A program made the translations under genes and the position numbers. Below the pieces are notes generated by a model that worked only from the letters and a program-made list of their open reading frames with translations, made no database searches and was not told the origin of the DNA. 64,000 bases of DNA from Mitsuaria chitosanitabida ATCC BAA-476 = NBRC 102408 (GTDB lineage: Bacteria; Pseudomonadota; Gammaproteobacteria; Burkholderiales; Burkholderiaceae_C), in assembly GCF_001598255.1 (NCBI RefSeq), contig NZ_BCYP01000033.1, positions 202,067-266,066 of the forward strand, given 5' to 3'. This document shows, piece after piece, positions 41,045 to 49,746 of this stretch (position 1 is its first letter; each line of letters starts with the position of its first letter).

Positions 41045-42231
41045 GCGGCGATCAGCGTGTCGCTGTCTTGTCGTGAAGGGGCAGGGGCACCGGGCGCGGT
41101 CGGGACTGCGCCCCCGGCATCGGCATCGGCATCGGCGGAAGGATCGGTGTCGAGGTCGCTCTCGCAGGCGTTGAAGGCGTCGACGGGCGCGACATCGGCG
41201 TGGTCGGCGTGATCGGCGTGATCCTCGATGTCATCGGCCTCGCCGGTGGTCCTTGCGGCGTCGAGTGTCGGATCCAGCGTCTGGCCGAAGAGGGTCATCG
41301 CCAGCAGGTCCGGCGCATTGATCGTGCGCACGCGCTGGTAGGTCTCCTCGGCCTCGGGATAGTGGCGGCGCAGGTAGTGGAGCCATTGCTTGAGCCGGCC
41401 GGCCTGGTGCTTGGTCGCGACCTTGCGGCGCACTTGCGCGAAGAAGCGCTCCATGAGCGGGATCACGTCGCTCCAGGGCAGCGGCGTCGCGCCCTGCCCC
41501 GGCACGTCCCGGCCCAGCGCGGCGCGCACCGCGAGCGCCAGTCCCGGATTCGCGACCATGCCGCGCCCCAGCATCAGCGAGCGGCAGCCCGACTCGCGCA
41601 GGCATCGCAGCGCGTCCTCGACGGTCCACACCTCGCCGTTGGCGACCACCTCGACGCCCACGGCCTCGCGGATCACGGCGATCTGGTCCCAGAAGGCCGG
41701 CGGCTTGTAGCCGTCGCGCTTGGTGCGGCCGTGCACGACCAGTTCCGACGCGCCCGCGGCCTCGATGGCGCGCGCGCAATCGAGCATGCGCTCGCGGTCC
41801 TCGTTGCCCAGCCGCATCTTGGCGGACACCGGTACGTGGGCGGGCACCGCGCGGCGCACGGCGCCGACGATCTCGCCGACCAGCTCGGGTTCGTCGAGCA
41901 GCACGGCGCCGCCGCGATGGCGGTTCACCGTCTTGGCCGGGCAGCCGAAATTGAGGTCGATGCCCTCCGGGCCGAGCTCGGCCAGGCGCGCGGCGTTCTC
42001 GGCCAGGCACGGTGGGTCCGAGCCCAGCAGCTGCGCCCGCACCGGCACGCCGGCGTGCGTGCGGCTGCCGTTGAGCAGCTCCGGCACGATGCGTTTGAAC
42101 ACGCGGGCCGGCAGCAGCTGGTCGGTGACGCGGATGAACTCGGAGACGCAGCGGTCCACGCCGCCGACACGGGTGAGCGTGTCGCGCAGCATGTGGTCCA
42201 GCAGGCCCTCCATGGGCGCCAGAAGAATCAT
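41041..42231 (-). CDS. dusC: tRNA-dihydrouridine(16) synthase DusC
   Basis: Flavoenzyme that reduces uridine to dihydrouridine in tRNA. The start [17 protein letters not shown] and the FMN-binding blocks [38 protein letters not shown] and [12 protein letters not shown] are typical of the DusC subgroup. The core ends near residue 310. The last 80 residues are an unusual Asp/Ala-rich tail that includes [10 protein letters not shown] chose ATG 42231; the open frame continues 51 codons upstream but without family similarity. The ribosome site is weak. Confidence 0.9.
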   Translation of the reverse strand: MILLAPMEGLLDHMLRDTLTRVGGVDRCVSEFIRVTDQLLPARVFKRIVPELLNGSRTHAGVPVRAQLLGSDPPCLAENAARLAELGPEGIDLNFGCPAKTVNRHRGGAVLLDEPELVGEIVGAVRRAVPAHVPVSAKMRLGNEDRERMLDCARAIEAAGASELVVHGRTKRDGYKPPAFWDQIAVIREAVGVEVVANGEVWTVEDALRCLRESGCRSLMLGRGMVANPGLALAVRAALGRDVPGQGATPLPWSDVIPLMERFFAQVRRKVATKHQAGRLKQWLHYLRRHYPEAEETYQRVRTINAPDLLAMTLFGQTLDPTLDAARTTGEADDIEDHADHADHADVAPVDAFNACESDLDTDPSADADADAGGAVPTAPGAPAPSRQDSDTLIAA

Positions 42232-42343
42232 CGGAGGCAAGGTGAGCGAGGGGCGCGTCCCAGGATCGCGGCGCTCGTGGCGCGCGGCCTGTGAACAAGC
42301 GGCGGCGGGAAACGCGAGAGCATAGCGGATCGTCCACACCGAC

Positions 42344-42434
42344 TGTGGATAAGCGCGTGCACAGCCTGCGCAGGAATCGCGCAAGCCGTTGATCTCAAAG
42401 GAGATCCTCTACCGTGCTCAAAAAAGTGGCAAGG
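42344..42434 (+). repeat. Dispersed intergenic element, copy 1
   Basis: Order on the plus strand: TGTGGATAA (42344-42352, a perfect DnaA-box sequence), 30 bases, AAGCCGTTGAT (42383), 18 bases, CCGTGC (42412), ten bases, GGCAAGG (42428). Copy 2 at 50172-50262 has the same blocks with identical spacing on the other strand. It lies between the YgjP-like and dusC genes. Confidence 0.65.
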
Positions 42435-42482
42435 TCATGAATCGGGCGCTCAGCGCCCGGGTTGTTTCGCTGACGCGTCGGA

Positions 42483-43037
42483 TCAGCGGGCGCCTTCAGG
42501 CGGGCCGCCGTCGTCGGTGCTCGCGGGGGCGTCGCCTTCCCGCTTGAGCCGCTTCTCCTCGGCGTCGCGCACGCTGAGCCACAGCCTCAAGTCGAACTCG
42601 AGCTGGCCATAGGACGGCTCCATGTGATGGCACAGCGCATAGAAGGCCTTGTCGTGGTCCATCTCCTTGAGATGCGCGAGCTCATGCACCACGATCATGC
42701 GCAGGAAGGCCTCGGGCGCCTCGCGGAACAGCGTGGCGACGCGGATCTCGCGGCGCGACTTGAGCTTGTTGCCGTGGACCACCGTCTGGCGGGTGTTCGT
42801 GCCCAGCGCGTGCTGGATCACCTTGAGCTTGGCGTCGTAACGGACCAGCGCGAGCGGACCGGCGTTGCGCATGAAGCGCTGCTTGAGCTCCTGGGTGTAG
42901 TCGAACAGCGCCTTGTCGCTGCGGACCTCGTGCGCCTCGGGATACTTGCGCGCGATCAGCGGGCCGAGCTCGCCGTCGTCGAGCAGCCGCTGCGCCTGCT
43001 CGATGAGCGCGGGCGAATAGCCCTGGAGATACTTCAT
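42483..43037 (-). CDS. YgjP-like M48 family metallopeptidase
   Basis: Protein of 184 residues with the zinc-metallopeptidase motif HELAHLKEMDH and the following CHHMEPSY, the hallmarks of the YgjP/WLM-like group. The NTRQTVVHGNKLKSRREIRVATLF region is also conserved. Substrate unknown. A run of 8-bp tandem repeats starts 33 bp upstream of its ATG, in the presumed 5' leader. Confidence 0.88.
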   Translation of the reverse strand: MKYLQGYSPALIEQAQRLLDDGELGPLIARKYPEAHEVRSDKALFDYTQELKQRFMRNAGPLALVRYDAKLKVIQHALGTNTRQTVVHGNKLKSRREIRVATLFREAPEAFLRMIVVHELAHLKEMDHDKAFYALCHHMEPSYGQLEFDLRLWLSVRDAEEKRLKREGDAPASTDDGGPPEGAR

Positions 43038-43070
43038 GGGAACAACTTCGACAACAGGGCCCCGATCTCC

Positions 43071-43158
43071 ATCAAGACATCAAGACATCAAGACATCGAG
43101 ACATCGAGACATCGAGACATCGAGACATCGAGACATTGGGACATTGGGACATCAAGAA
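43071..43158. repeat. 8-bp tandem repeat (about 11 units)
   Basis: Three ATCAAGAC units are followed by five ATCGAGAC, two ATTGGGAC and one ATCAAGAA, with perfect 8-bp periodicity. It lies in the 206-bp gap between the M3 peptidase stop and the YgjP-like start, beginning 33 bp from the latter. Eight is not a multiple of three, but the array is not in a real coding frame. Confidence 0.95.
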
Positions 43159-43194
43159 CGGCCCCTCAACGAGAACGCCTGCGCGGTGGCAGCC

Positions 43195-43219
43195 CCCTCT
43201 CCCGCTGCGCGGGAGAGGG
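43195..43219. repeat. REP-like hairpin, single copy
   Basis: The arms CCCTCTCCCGC and GCGGGAGAGGG flank a TGC loop. It belongs to the same family as the cluster at 12397-12611. It sits 24 bp past the M3 peptidase stop and may act as a 3'-end stabilising hairpin. Confidence 0.85.
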
Positions 43220-43243
43220 CGGGGGTGAGGGCCGTCGCAGCGC

Positions 43244-45160
43244 TCAGCCCGCGGCCATGGCCGGTGCTGGGTAGTGTCGCGCGACCCATCCCTCGAAGCG
43301 CGCGAACATCGCGTCCTCGCCGCCGCCCTCGTTGTCGGCCAGCACCTCGTCCCCATGGACCACCAGCACGCGCGCGTCCAGCGGCAAGCCGTCATCGGTC
43401 CGCTCGCCGCGTCGCGCCGACGCCTCCAGCAGATCCCGCGCCGCGGCCCAGCACTGCTCGACGGTCTCGTCGCAGGCCTCGGCCAGATATCGCGCGCTGA
43501 AGCCCTCGCCCGTGAGGCGACGCAGCGTCGCGTCGTGATCGATGCTGTTGCCCGGCGCCCAGTAGTGCTCCGCCAGCGCCGGCCCGATGGCGGGGTTGTC
43601 GGTGAGGTAGCCATCCCGCCGCAGGAAGAAGGCCCGCGTCTGATAGACCGCCATGTGCGCCAGCAGGTAGCCCTGGTACGACGCCGCCGACTCCTGATTC
43701 AACAGATGCGGGATCGCCAGGAGGGGGCGCGGCGCGCGGTCCACGCCCAGGATGCGGCGCTCCGTCGCGCGGGCCAGGGCCAGCACCGCCTCGGGCGTGC
43801 GCTCGTCGTCGGACATCGCGTACAGCGCGGCCTCGAAGTAGGGGACCGCCGCGATGGCCCGCTCGTCGAACGCACGCATCGGCTGCGTCGCGGCGATGCG
43901 GTCGCGGATCAGCGCATCCGGAATGGCCTCGCCATCGACCGTGCGGGCGTAGCGCTTGAGCCAGTCCGCATCGCCCAGCAGGCTGTCGCAGAACATGGAC
44001 TGCGTCTCCGCATAGGCCATCGAGGTCGGCGCGAACTCCTGCGAGAAGCAGGGCGAGTTCTGCGCCACGTTGGCGAAGTGCGCCGCATGGCCACCTTCGT
44101 GGAACAGCGTCAGCATCGCGCGCGCGCCGCTGCCGACCTGATCGGGCTTGGCCTCGGCGGTGAAGTTGATCTCGCCCGGATGCCAGTGGCCGCGCTCGTC
44201 GATCCAGGTCGGCAGCGGCCCGTGGCAGAACCCGTTCTGGTACTTGCCCGGCCGCTGCAGCAGGTCCAGCCGCAGCGTCGCGCCACGGTACTGGATGCCC
44301 AGTCGGCGGAAGCTGCTCACCCAGCGGCGCAGCGCGGGGCCGAAGGGCATGTACGGATCCATGCGCCGCGTCACGTCGCCGGCGCTGTGGAAGCGCAGGT
44401 TCCAGGGCTCGAGCGCGTCGGCGCCGTGCGTCGCGACGAGCGCGTCGTGCGCGCGACGCTGCGCGGCCTCGGTGCGGGCGGTGAAGTCGTCGAGGATGTC
44501 GAAGAGCTGCTGCCTGCTCATGCGCTCGTTCTTGCGCAGCTTCATCTCGAAGTAGTCACTGAAGCCCAGCGCCCGCGCCAGCCGGTTGCGCAGCGCGACG
44601 ATCTCCAGGAAGCCGTTCTCCAGCACCCAGCGCTCCAGGTCGTGCAGGGCCTCGTAGGAGCTGCGGCGGCGCGCCTCGTCCGGATTGGTGCCCAGGTTGG
44701 TCGACAGCATGGTCAGCGTCGCGGGCTCCCGCTCGCCGCGATCGTTGATGTGCGTCGGCGCGTAGTCCTTGCGCCTGGCGAAGAGGAGGCGCTCGGCCTC
44801 GATCAGATCGGCCATCAGGCGGCGGCCCTCGTCGCTGTCGATGATGTTGGCCTCGAACACGCCCAGCCAGCCGCGCAGGCCGTGGGTCAGCGCCTCGCGC
44901 TCGTTCGATGCCGGCGCGGCCATGACCGCGGCGAGATGGGCGCGCGTGTCGGCCAGGCGCGCGGGGTCGGAGATGAAGGCCTTGTAGTCGGTCTCGGCGC
45001 GGCCGAAGCCCTCGTGGTCCTCGCTCGTGGCCATGTAGGTGGCCCAGAACAGGTCCTCCTTGCGCTTGTGGACCGTGACGTAGTCGTGATTCAGCCGGTC
45101 GAAGAAGGCCCGCGCGGCGGCGAGCGGGGCGGATGCCGCGGAGATCGGTGTCGAAGCCAT
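43244..45160 (-). CDS. M3 family oligopeptidase
   Basis: Zinc peptidase of 638 residues. The M3 active-site motif appears as HEGGHAAHF (HExxH) around residue 353, followed by the downstream glutamate in FAPTSMAYAETQSMF. The C-terminal GYLLAHMAVYQTRAFF region fits oligoendopeptidase-like members, although overall it is divergent from PepF and Dcp. There is no signal peptide, so it is probably cytoplasmic peptide turnover. Its start is only 25 bp from the divergent ferredoxin gene, so their promoters overlap. Confidence 0.88.
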   Translation of the reverse strand: MASTPISAASAPLAAARAFFDRLNHDYVTVHKRKEDLFWATYMATSEDHEGFGRAETDYKAFISDPARLADTRAHLAAVMAAPASNEREALTHGLRGWLGVFEANIIDSDEGRRLMADLIEAERLLFARRKDYAPTHINDRGEREPATLTMLSTNLGTNPDEARRRSSYEALHDLERWVLENGFLEIVALRNRLARALGFSDYFEMKLRKNERMSRQQLFDILDDFTARTEAAQRRAHDALVATHGADALEPWNLRFHSAGDVTRRMDPYMPFGPALRRWVSSFRRLGIQYRGATLRLDLLQRPGKYQNGFCHGPLPTWIDERGHWHPGEINFTAEAKPDQVGSGARAMLTLFHEGGHAAHFANVAQNSPCFSQEFAPTSMAYAETQSMFCDSLLGDADWLKRYARTVDGEAIPDALIRDRIAATQPMRAFDERAIAAVPYFEAALYAMSDDERTPEAVLALARATERRILGVDRAPRPLLAIPHLLNQESAASYQGYLLAHMAVYQTRAFFLRRDGYLTDNPAIGPALAEHYWAPGNSIDHDATLRRLTGEGFSARYLAEACDETVEQCWAAARDLLEASARRGERTDDGLPLDARVLVVHGDEVLADNEGGGEDAMFARFEGWVARHYPAPAMAAG

Positions 45161-45185
45161 CGGGCGAGCTTAGCGCACAGGCATC

Positions 45186-45596
45186 ATGGCGGCCATGCGT
45201 GACGACAGCGACCCGCCCTGCCCCAGTTTCATCGTCGAGCTCCAGCCCCAGGGCTGGCGCTTCGACGCGCCCGTCGACCAGTCGCTGCTGCTGGCCGCGC
45301 TGGACCACGGCCTGCGCCTGCCGCACTCCTGCCGCAACGGCACCTGCCGCGCCTGCATCGCCCGGCTGGTGTCGGGCCGCGTCGAGTACCAGGTCGAGTG
45401 GCCGGGGCTGTCCCGCGAGGAGAAGGACGAGGGCTGGATCCTGCCCTGCGTGGCATGCGCCCGCACCGACCTGGTGCTGGATCAGCCGCAGGCGATCAAT
45501 CTGTTCGAGGTCCCGGTGCCGCCGGGCGCAGTGGGGGGTACTGCCGCGCTCCCACCCTCTCCCCTGCCCTCTCCCGCCCCGCGGGAGAGGGAGTAA
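45186..45596 (+). CDS. 2Fe-2S ferredoxin
   Basis: Plant-type [2Fe-2S] protein of 136 residues. The cluster ligands are visible in CRNGTCRACIA (C-x4-C-x2-C) and the distal Cys in LPCVACARTD. Such proteins feed electrons to oxygenases or reductases. The final 20 or so residues (PSPLPSPAPRERE) are encoded by a REP-like hairpin at 45567-45591, so the C-terminus is not native ferredoxin sequence. ATG 45195 is an alternative start; neither has a strong ribosome site. Confidence 0.88.
   Translation: MAAMRDDSDPPCPSFIVELQPQGWRFDAPVDQSLLLAALDHGLRLPHSCRNGTCRACIARLVSGRVEYQVEWPGLSREEKDEGWILPCVACARTDLVLDQPQAINLFEVPVPPGAVGGTAALPPSPLPSPAPRERE
45567..45591. repeat. REP-like hairpin overlapping the ferredoxin 3' end
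   Basis: The arms CCCTCTCCCGC and GCGGGAGAGGG flank a CCC loop. The palindrome lies inside the last codons of the ferredoxin gene, whose TAA stop is at 45594-45596. Confidence 0.85.
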
Positions 45597-45990
45597 TACG
45601 GCGCCGCGCGTCGCCCCGAGTCACTCCCTCGCCCGCTTGCAGGAGAGCGAGTGAACAAGCATCACGCTGGACGGCCCCCTCGCCCGCTTGCGGGAGAGGG
45701 AGTGAACAAGCATCGCGCTGGACGGCCCCCTCGCCCGCTTGCGGGAGAGGGCTGGGGAGAGGGTCTTCGCGCGCTGGCGCGAGCGTGGGGCGGATGAGTC
45801 GCTACGGGTACGCGGTCCCGCCTTCCGCGCCGTAGTTCACAGCTTCCCCCCTTGTTCCCTCGATCAGGATTAACCCGGAGCAGGCAGCATTCTGTCCGTT
45901 CAACAAACATGTCGGGGCCGACCCGTTGACGGGCCGGCCCGACCTCATGCGAGCTCCCCCGAGGACGAGAAGGACAAGAAGGACGTCGAG
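45597..45990. repeat. 394-bp intergenic region with three tandem 51-bp REP-like units
   Basis: The palindromic core CCCTCGCCCGC / GCGGGAGAGGG occurs at 45626-45649 (degenerate), 45677-45700 and 45728-45751, exactly 51 bases apart, with the spacer GTGAACAAGCAT conserved between copies. From about 45760 to the MCP start I see no hairpin or clear promoter. Confidence 0.8.
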
Positions 45991-47541
45991 ATGCTGAATC
46001 TGAATCAATGGCGGCTGCGTAGCCGCGTGCTGGCGGGCTTCGCGCTGGTGATCGTGCTGATGGCGGTGGCCTCGGCGGTGGGCGTGGTCCGCGTGTCGAT
46101 GCTGCATCAGCGCATCGAGCACCTGGTCGACGTGGACATGCGCACGCTGGAGCTGTCGCGCCAGTGGGCCGGTCTGACCGAGGGCAACATCCAGCGCCGC
46201 ATCGTGCAGATGGTGGTCGACGACGAGAACTTCGTGAAGGCCTTCACCTCGCGCTCCAAGGAGCTGTCGGCCCGCATCGACGCGATCCAGAAGGAGCTCG
46301 ACGACAGCATCAAGGAGCCCGAGGGCGCCAAGCTGATCGACGAGATCGGCGCGGCCCGCAAGAAGTACCAGGACGCCCGCGAGATCGTGCTCAAGGCCAA
46401 GTCCGCCGGCGAGGACGTCAAGCCGCTGGCCGCCAAGCAGCTGATACCGGCGATGAACGACTACCTCGCCGCCATCGACCGCTTCGCCGAGCACACCCGC
46501 GATCTGCTGCAGACCGCGCGCACCGAGGCGCAGGCCGAGGCCGAGAGCACCCGCACGCTGGTCATCGGTCTGATGGTCGTGGCCATCGCGCTGGGCGTGG
46601 GCATCGCGCTGGTGATCACGCGCTCGGTGACCGAGCCGCTGTCGCACGCTCAAGCCCTCAGCCAGGCCATCGCCGACGGCGACCTGAGCCGACGCGACTC
46701 CGGTGAGGTCGCCGGCACCGGCGGCGACGAGGTCGCCGCGCTGCGCCGCTCGCTGCGCGAGATGCAGGCCAAGCTGGCGACGACCATCTCGGGCGTGCGC
46801 ACCGCCGCCGATCAGGTCCGCCACGCGTCGACCGAGATCGCCACCGGCAACGCCGACCTGTCCAACCGCACCGAGCAGGCCGCGAGCAGCCTGGAGGAAA
46901 CCGGCGCCGCGATGGCCACGCTGGCCGAGGGCGTGAAGCTGAACGCCGATTCCGCGCGCGAGGCCGACACGCTGGCGCAGACCGCCTCGCAGGTCGCCGG
47001 CCGCGGCGGCGCGATGGTGGATCAGGTGGTCTCGACGATGAACGAGATCCAGCAGTCGTCCAACAAGATCGCCGACATCATCGGCGTGATCGACGGCATC
47101 GCCTTCCAGACCAACATCCTGGCGCTGAACGCCGCGGTGGAAGCCGCGCGGGCCGGTGAGCAGGGCCGCGGCTTCGCGGTGGTGGCGGGCGAAGTGCGCT
47201 CGCTGGCGCAGCGCAGCGCCGAGGCGGCCAAGGAGATCAAGACGCTGATTTCGGCCTCGGTCGAGCGCGTGGACGGCGGCTCGCGCCTGGTCGGCGAAAC
47301 GGGCGCGACGATGCGCGAGATCGTCTCCAGCGTGGAGCGCGTGACGCGCATCATCGGCGAGATCTCGGCCTCCAGCGCCGCGCAGTCGCTGACGCTGGGC
47401 GAGATCGGCCAGGCGGTGCGGCAGCTCGATCAGATGACGCAGCAGAACGCGGCGCTGGTCGAGGAATCGGCCGCGGCGGCCGAGTCGCTCAAGGACCAGT
47501 CGGCTCAGTTGGTCGACGCGGTGGCGAGCTTCCGGCTCTGA
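45991..47541 (+). CDS. Methyl-accepting chemotaxis protein
   Basis: Chemoreceptor of 516 residues. TM1 is at about 10-32, a four-helix-bundle periplasmic sensor at 33-190, TM2 at 190-212, then HAMP. The signalling domain has the hairpin tip GIAFQTNILALNAAVEAARAGEQGRGFAVVAGEVR (shown in part: QTNILALNAAVEAARAGE) and flanking methylation helices. It most resembles the Tsr/Tar-like 36-heptad class with a 4HB_MCP sensor. No chemotaxis genes adjoin it and no flagellar sigma-28 promoter is obvious upstream. Confidence 0.95.
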   Translation: MLNLNQWRLRSRVLAGFALVIVLMAVASAVGVVRVSMLHQRIEHLVDVDMRTLELSRQWAGLTEGNIQRRIVQMVVDDENFVKAFTSRSKELSARIDAIQKELDDSIKEPEGAKLIDEIGAARKKYQDAREIVLKAKSAGEDVKPLAAKQLIPAMNDYLAAIDRFAEHTRDLLQTARTEAQAEAESTRTLVIGLMVVAIALGVGIALVITRSVTEPLSHAQALSQAIADGDLSRRDSGEVAGTGGDEVAALRRSLREMQAKLATTISGVRTAADQVRHASTEIATGNADLSNRTEQAASSLEETGAAMATLAEGVKLNADSAREADTLAQTASQVAGRGGAMVDQVVSTMNEIQQSSNKIADIIGVIDGIAFQTNILALNAAVEAARAGEQGRGFAVVAGEVRSLAQRSAEAAKEIKTLISASVERVDGGSRLVGETGATMREIVSSVERVTRIIGEISASSAAQSLTLGEIGQAVRQLDQMTQQNAALVEESAAAAESLKDQSAQLVDAVASFRL

Positions 47542-47649
47542 CCACCGGGGAGGTCGCCCGGCTGCGCAAGCCGGGCACCGCCTCCTCGCAGGCATCGCGA
47601 ACCCTCGGGGGCACCCCGTTTGCGCGGCCTCCGGAAGGTGCCCTCCCCC

Positions 47650-47670
47650 AGCGCGGCCCAGGGCCGCGCT
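47650..47670. terminator. Hairpin between the MCP gene and minE
   Basis: AGCGCGGCC and GGCCGCGCT form a nine-base-pair stem with a CAG loop, followed by TTGTC. It sits in the 163-bp gap between convergent genes and could terminate the MCP transcript, but the U-tract is poor. Confidence 0.45.
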
Positions 47671-47704
47671 TGTCATTGGGGGACAGGTCTTGCGTGGCCC
47701 GGGG

Positions 47705-47968
47705 TCAGGCCTTGCGGATCTCCGGCAGCTCGATCTTGACCTCGAGCACCTCGAGGTCGTCCTGCCGCTCCATGTGCACCTTGATGTCGTCGGGATTGAT
47801 CGACACGTACTTGGAGATCACCGCCAGCAGCTCGCGCTGCAGTTGCGGCAGGTAGTCCGGGCTCGTGCTCCGGCCATTGCGTTCATGGGCGAGGATCAGC
47901 TGCAGACGCTCCTTGGCGACGCTCGCGGTGCTTTTCTTCTCGCCCAGGAAGAAGGACATGAATCCCAT
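47705..47968 (-). CDS. minE: Cell division topological specificity factor MinE
   Basis: Protein of 87 residues that drives MinD off the membrane and sets the division site at midcell. The N-terminal amphipathic stretch [12 protein letters not shown], the anti-MinCD region [12 protein letters not shown] and the C-terminal topological domain ([11 protein letters not shown]) are complete. Last gene of minCDE, 18 bp after minD. Confidence 0.97.
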   Translation of the reverse strand: MGFMSFFLGEKKSTASVAKERLQLILAHERNGRSTSPDYLPQLQRELLAVISKYVSINPDDIKVHMERQDDLEVLEVKIELPEIRKA

Positions 47969-47986
47969 GGGGTCTCCCTCTTTCTA

Positions 47987-48820
47987 TCAGCGGCTGAACA
48001 GGCGCTTGAAGAAGCCCGGCTTGACGGCCTCGACGAAACGCATCGGCTTGTCCTCGCCCAGGAAGCGGGCGACGACGTCCGTGTAGGCCTCGGCAACATC
48101 CGTGCCCTTGAGGTGGATCGCCGGCAGGCCCTGGTTGGAGGCCTGCAGCACGCTCTCGCTCTCGGGGATCACGCCGATCAGCGGCGTGCGCAGGATCTCG
48201 TGGATGTCCTCCAGCGACAGCATCTGGCCGCCCTCGACGCGGTTGGGGTTGTAGCGGGTGATGAGCAGATGCTCCTTGACCGGCTCCTTGCCCTCGATCG
48301 CGCGCTTGGTCTTGCTGTTGAGCATGCCCAGGATGCGATCGCTGTCGCGCACCGAGGAGACCTCGGGGTTGGTCACCACCAGCGCCTCGTCGGCGTAGTG
48401 CATGGCCATCAGCGCGCCCGTCTCGATGCCGGCGGGGGAATCGCAGACGATGTAGTCGAACTCCATGGACTTGAGCTCGTCCAGCACGCGCTCGACGCCC
48501 TCCTGCTTCAGCGCGTCCTTGTCGCGCGTCTGCGAGGCGGCCAGGATGTACAGCTTGTCCAGCTGCTTGTCCTTGATCAGCGCCTGGCCCAGCTTGACCT
48601 CGTCGTTGATGACGTTGATCAGGTCGTACACGACGCGGCGCTCGCAACCCATGATCAGGTCCAGGTTGCGCAGGCCGACGTCGAAGTCGATGACGGCGGT
48701 CTTGTAGCCGCGCATCGCGAGGCCGGTGGCAAAGCTGGCGCTGGTCGTGGTCTTGCCCACGCCGCCCTTGCCGGAGGTCACCACAACGATCTTGGTCATG
48801 GGTCGAGGTCCTTCTTTCAA
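47987..48820 (-). CDS. minD: Septum site-determining ATPase MinD
   Basis: Membrane-cycling ATPase of 277 residues that recruits MinC. The deviant Walker A is SGKGGVGKTTT, the DSPAGIE Walker B is present, and the C-terminal membrane-targeting helix is VKPGFFKRLFSR. It lies between minC and minE. Confidence 0.98.
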   Translation of the reverse strand: MKEGPRPMTKIVVVTSGKGGVGKTTTSASFATGLAMRGYKTAVIDFDVGLRNLDLIMGCERRVVYDLINVINDEVKLGQALIKDKQLDKLYILAASQTRDKDALKQEGVERVLDELKSMEFDYIVCDSPAGIETGALMAMHYADEALVVTNPEVSSVRDSDRILGMLNSKTKRAIEGKEPVKEHLLITRYNPNRVEGGQMLSLEDIHEILRTPLIGVIPESESVLQASNQGLPAIHLKGTDVAEAYTDVVARFLGEDKPMRFVEAVKPGFFKRLFSR

Positions 48821-48848
48821 TGTGTCTGGTAGGGATGGTCCGCGGGCC

Positions 48849-49746
48849 TCAAATGCCCAGCGGCTCCATCAGCAGCTTCTCGCCGTCCAGGCGGACCTGC
48901 GCGGCCTTGCCCCGGACGTTGTCCGGCAGCGGGTTCTCACTGGTGCGGTAGATGCCGGCGATGGCGATGAGTTCCGCCTCCAGCACCTGCGCGAAGATGC
49001 GCGCCGACGTGTTGCCCCGCGCGCCGGCGATGGCCTTGCCGCGCAGCGGCGCGTAGACGTGGATGTTGCCGTCGGCGAGCACCTCGGCGCCGTGGTTCAC
49101 CGCCGCCAGCACGACCAGGTCGGCGCCCTTGGCGTAGACCTGCTGGCCGGAGCGCAGCGGCTTGTCGACGTAGACCGTCTTGGCTTCCGCCGCCACCGGC
49201 ACCTCGACCGGGCGCTCGACGACGACTTCCTTGATGACCTGCTGGACGACCTTCTCGACGCGCGGCTCGGCGCGGACCGGCTCGTCCGGGGCCTCGGCCA
49301 GGCCGAGCTCGGCGGCCTGCGCCAGCTCGGCGGCGTTGGCGCCGATCACGCCCACCGGCTGCAGCCGGTGACGGCGCAGCAGCGGCAGCAGCGCGGCCAG
49401 GTCCACGCGGGCGACCGGGGGGGAGCGACGCGGCGGTGTCGGGGATCTCGACGGGGGATGCCGATTCGAGGCTCAGCTCGCCCTGGCCGTCCGCGGCGGC
49501 CACGGCTTCCACCGCGGCGCTCGCCGGCTCGGCGGCGATGCCGGGTTCGGGAGGAGGCAACTGGCTCAGGTCGATGAGCAGCGGATCGTGATGGAAGGCG
49601 TCCGGCGTCTCGCCCAGCCTGGTCGCGAGCTCGCGGTCCAGGGCGGCCGGATCGGCCGTCCGAAGGACGCAGGAGAGCAGGCTCAGGGAAGCGCTCTTCA
49701 GTTCAAAAAGGTCCGGAGACTTGCTACCCGCCGCTGCCTGCGTCAT
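48849..49746 (-). CDS. minC: Septum site-determining protein MinC, frameshifted at a G7 run
   Basis: The FtsZ-inhibitor gene is spread over two frames. From ATG 49746 the N-terminal MinC domain is read ([27 protein letters not shown]). The frame is then lost at 49417-49423, a run of seven G (C on the coding strand). The continuation, [18 protein letters not shown], and the whole C-terminal beta-helix domain ([29 protein letters not shown]) are in another frame. Removing one base restores [15 protein letters not shown] and a 298-residue MinC. Either the sequence has a homopolymer error or minC is truly broken; minD and minE are intact. Confidence 0.9.

Noticed and set aside
42430..42470. Terminator at GGGCGC-TCA-GCGCCC (about 42448)
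   Set aside because: The hairpin is good, but no transcription unit on the plus strand ends here and there is no U-tract in the minus-strand direction.
43071..43158. CRISPR array
   Set aside because: The repeat unit is 8 bp with no spacers, and there are no cas genes.
45626..45751. CRISPR-like array of palindromic repeats
   Set aside because: The 51-bp period arises from identical spacers as well as identical repeats. It is a tandem amplification of a REP-like hairpin.
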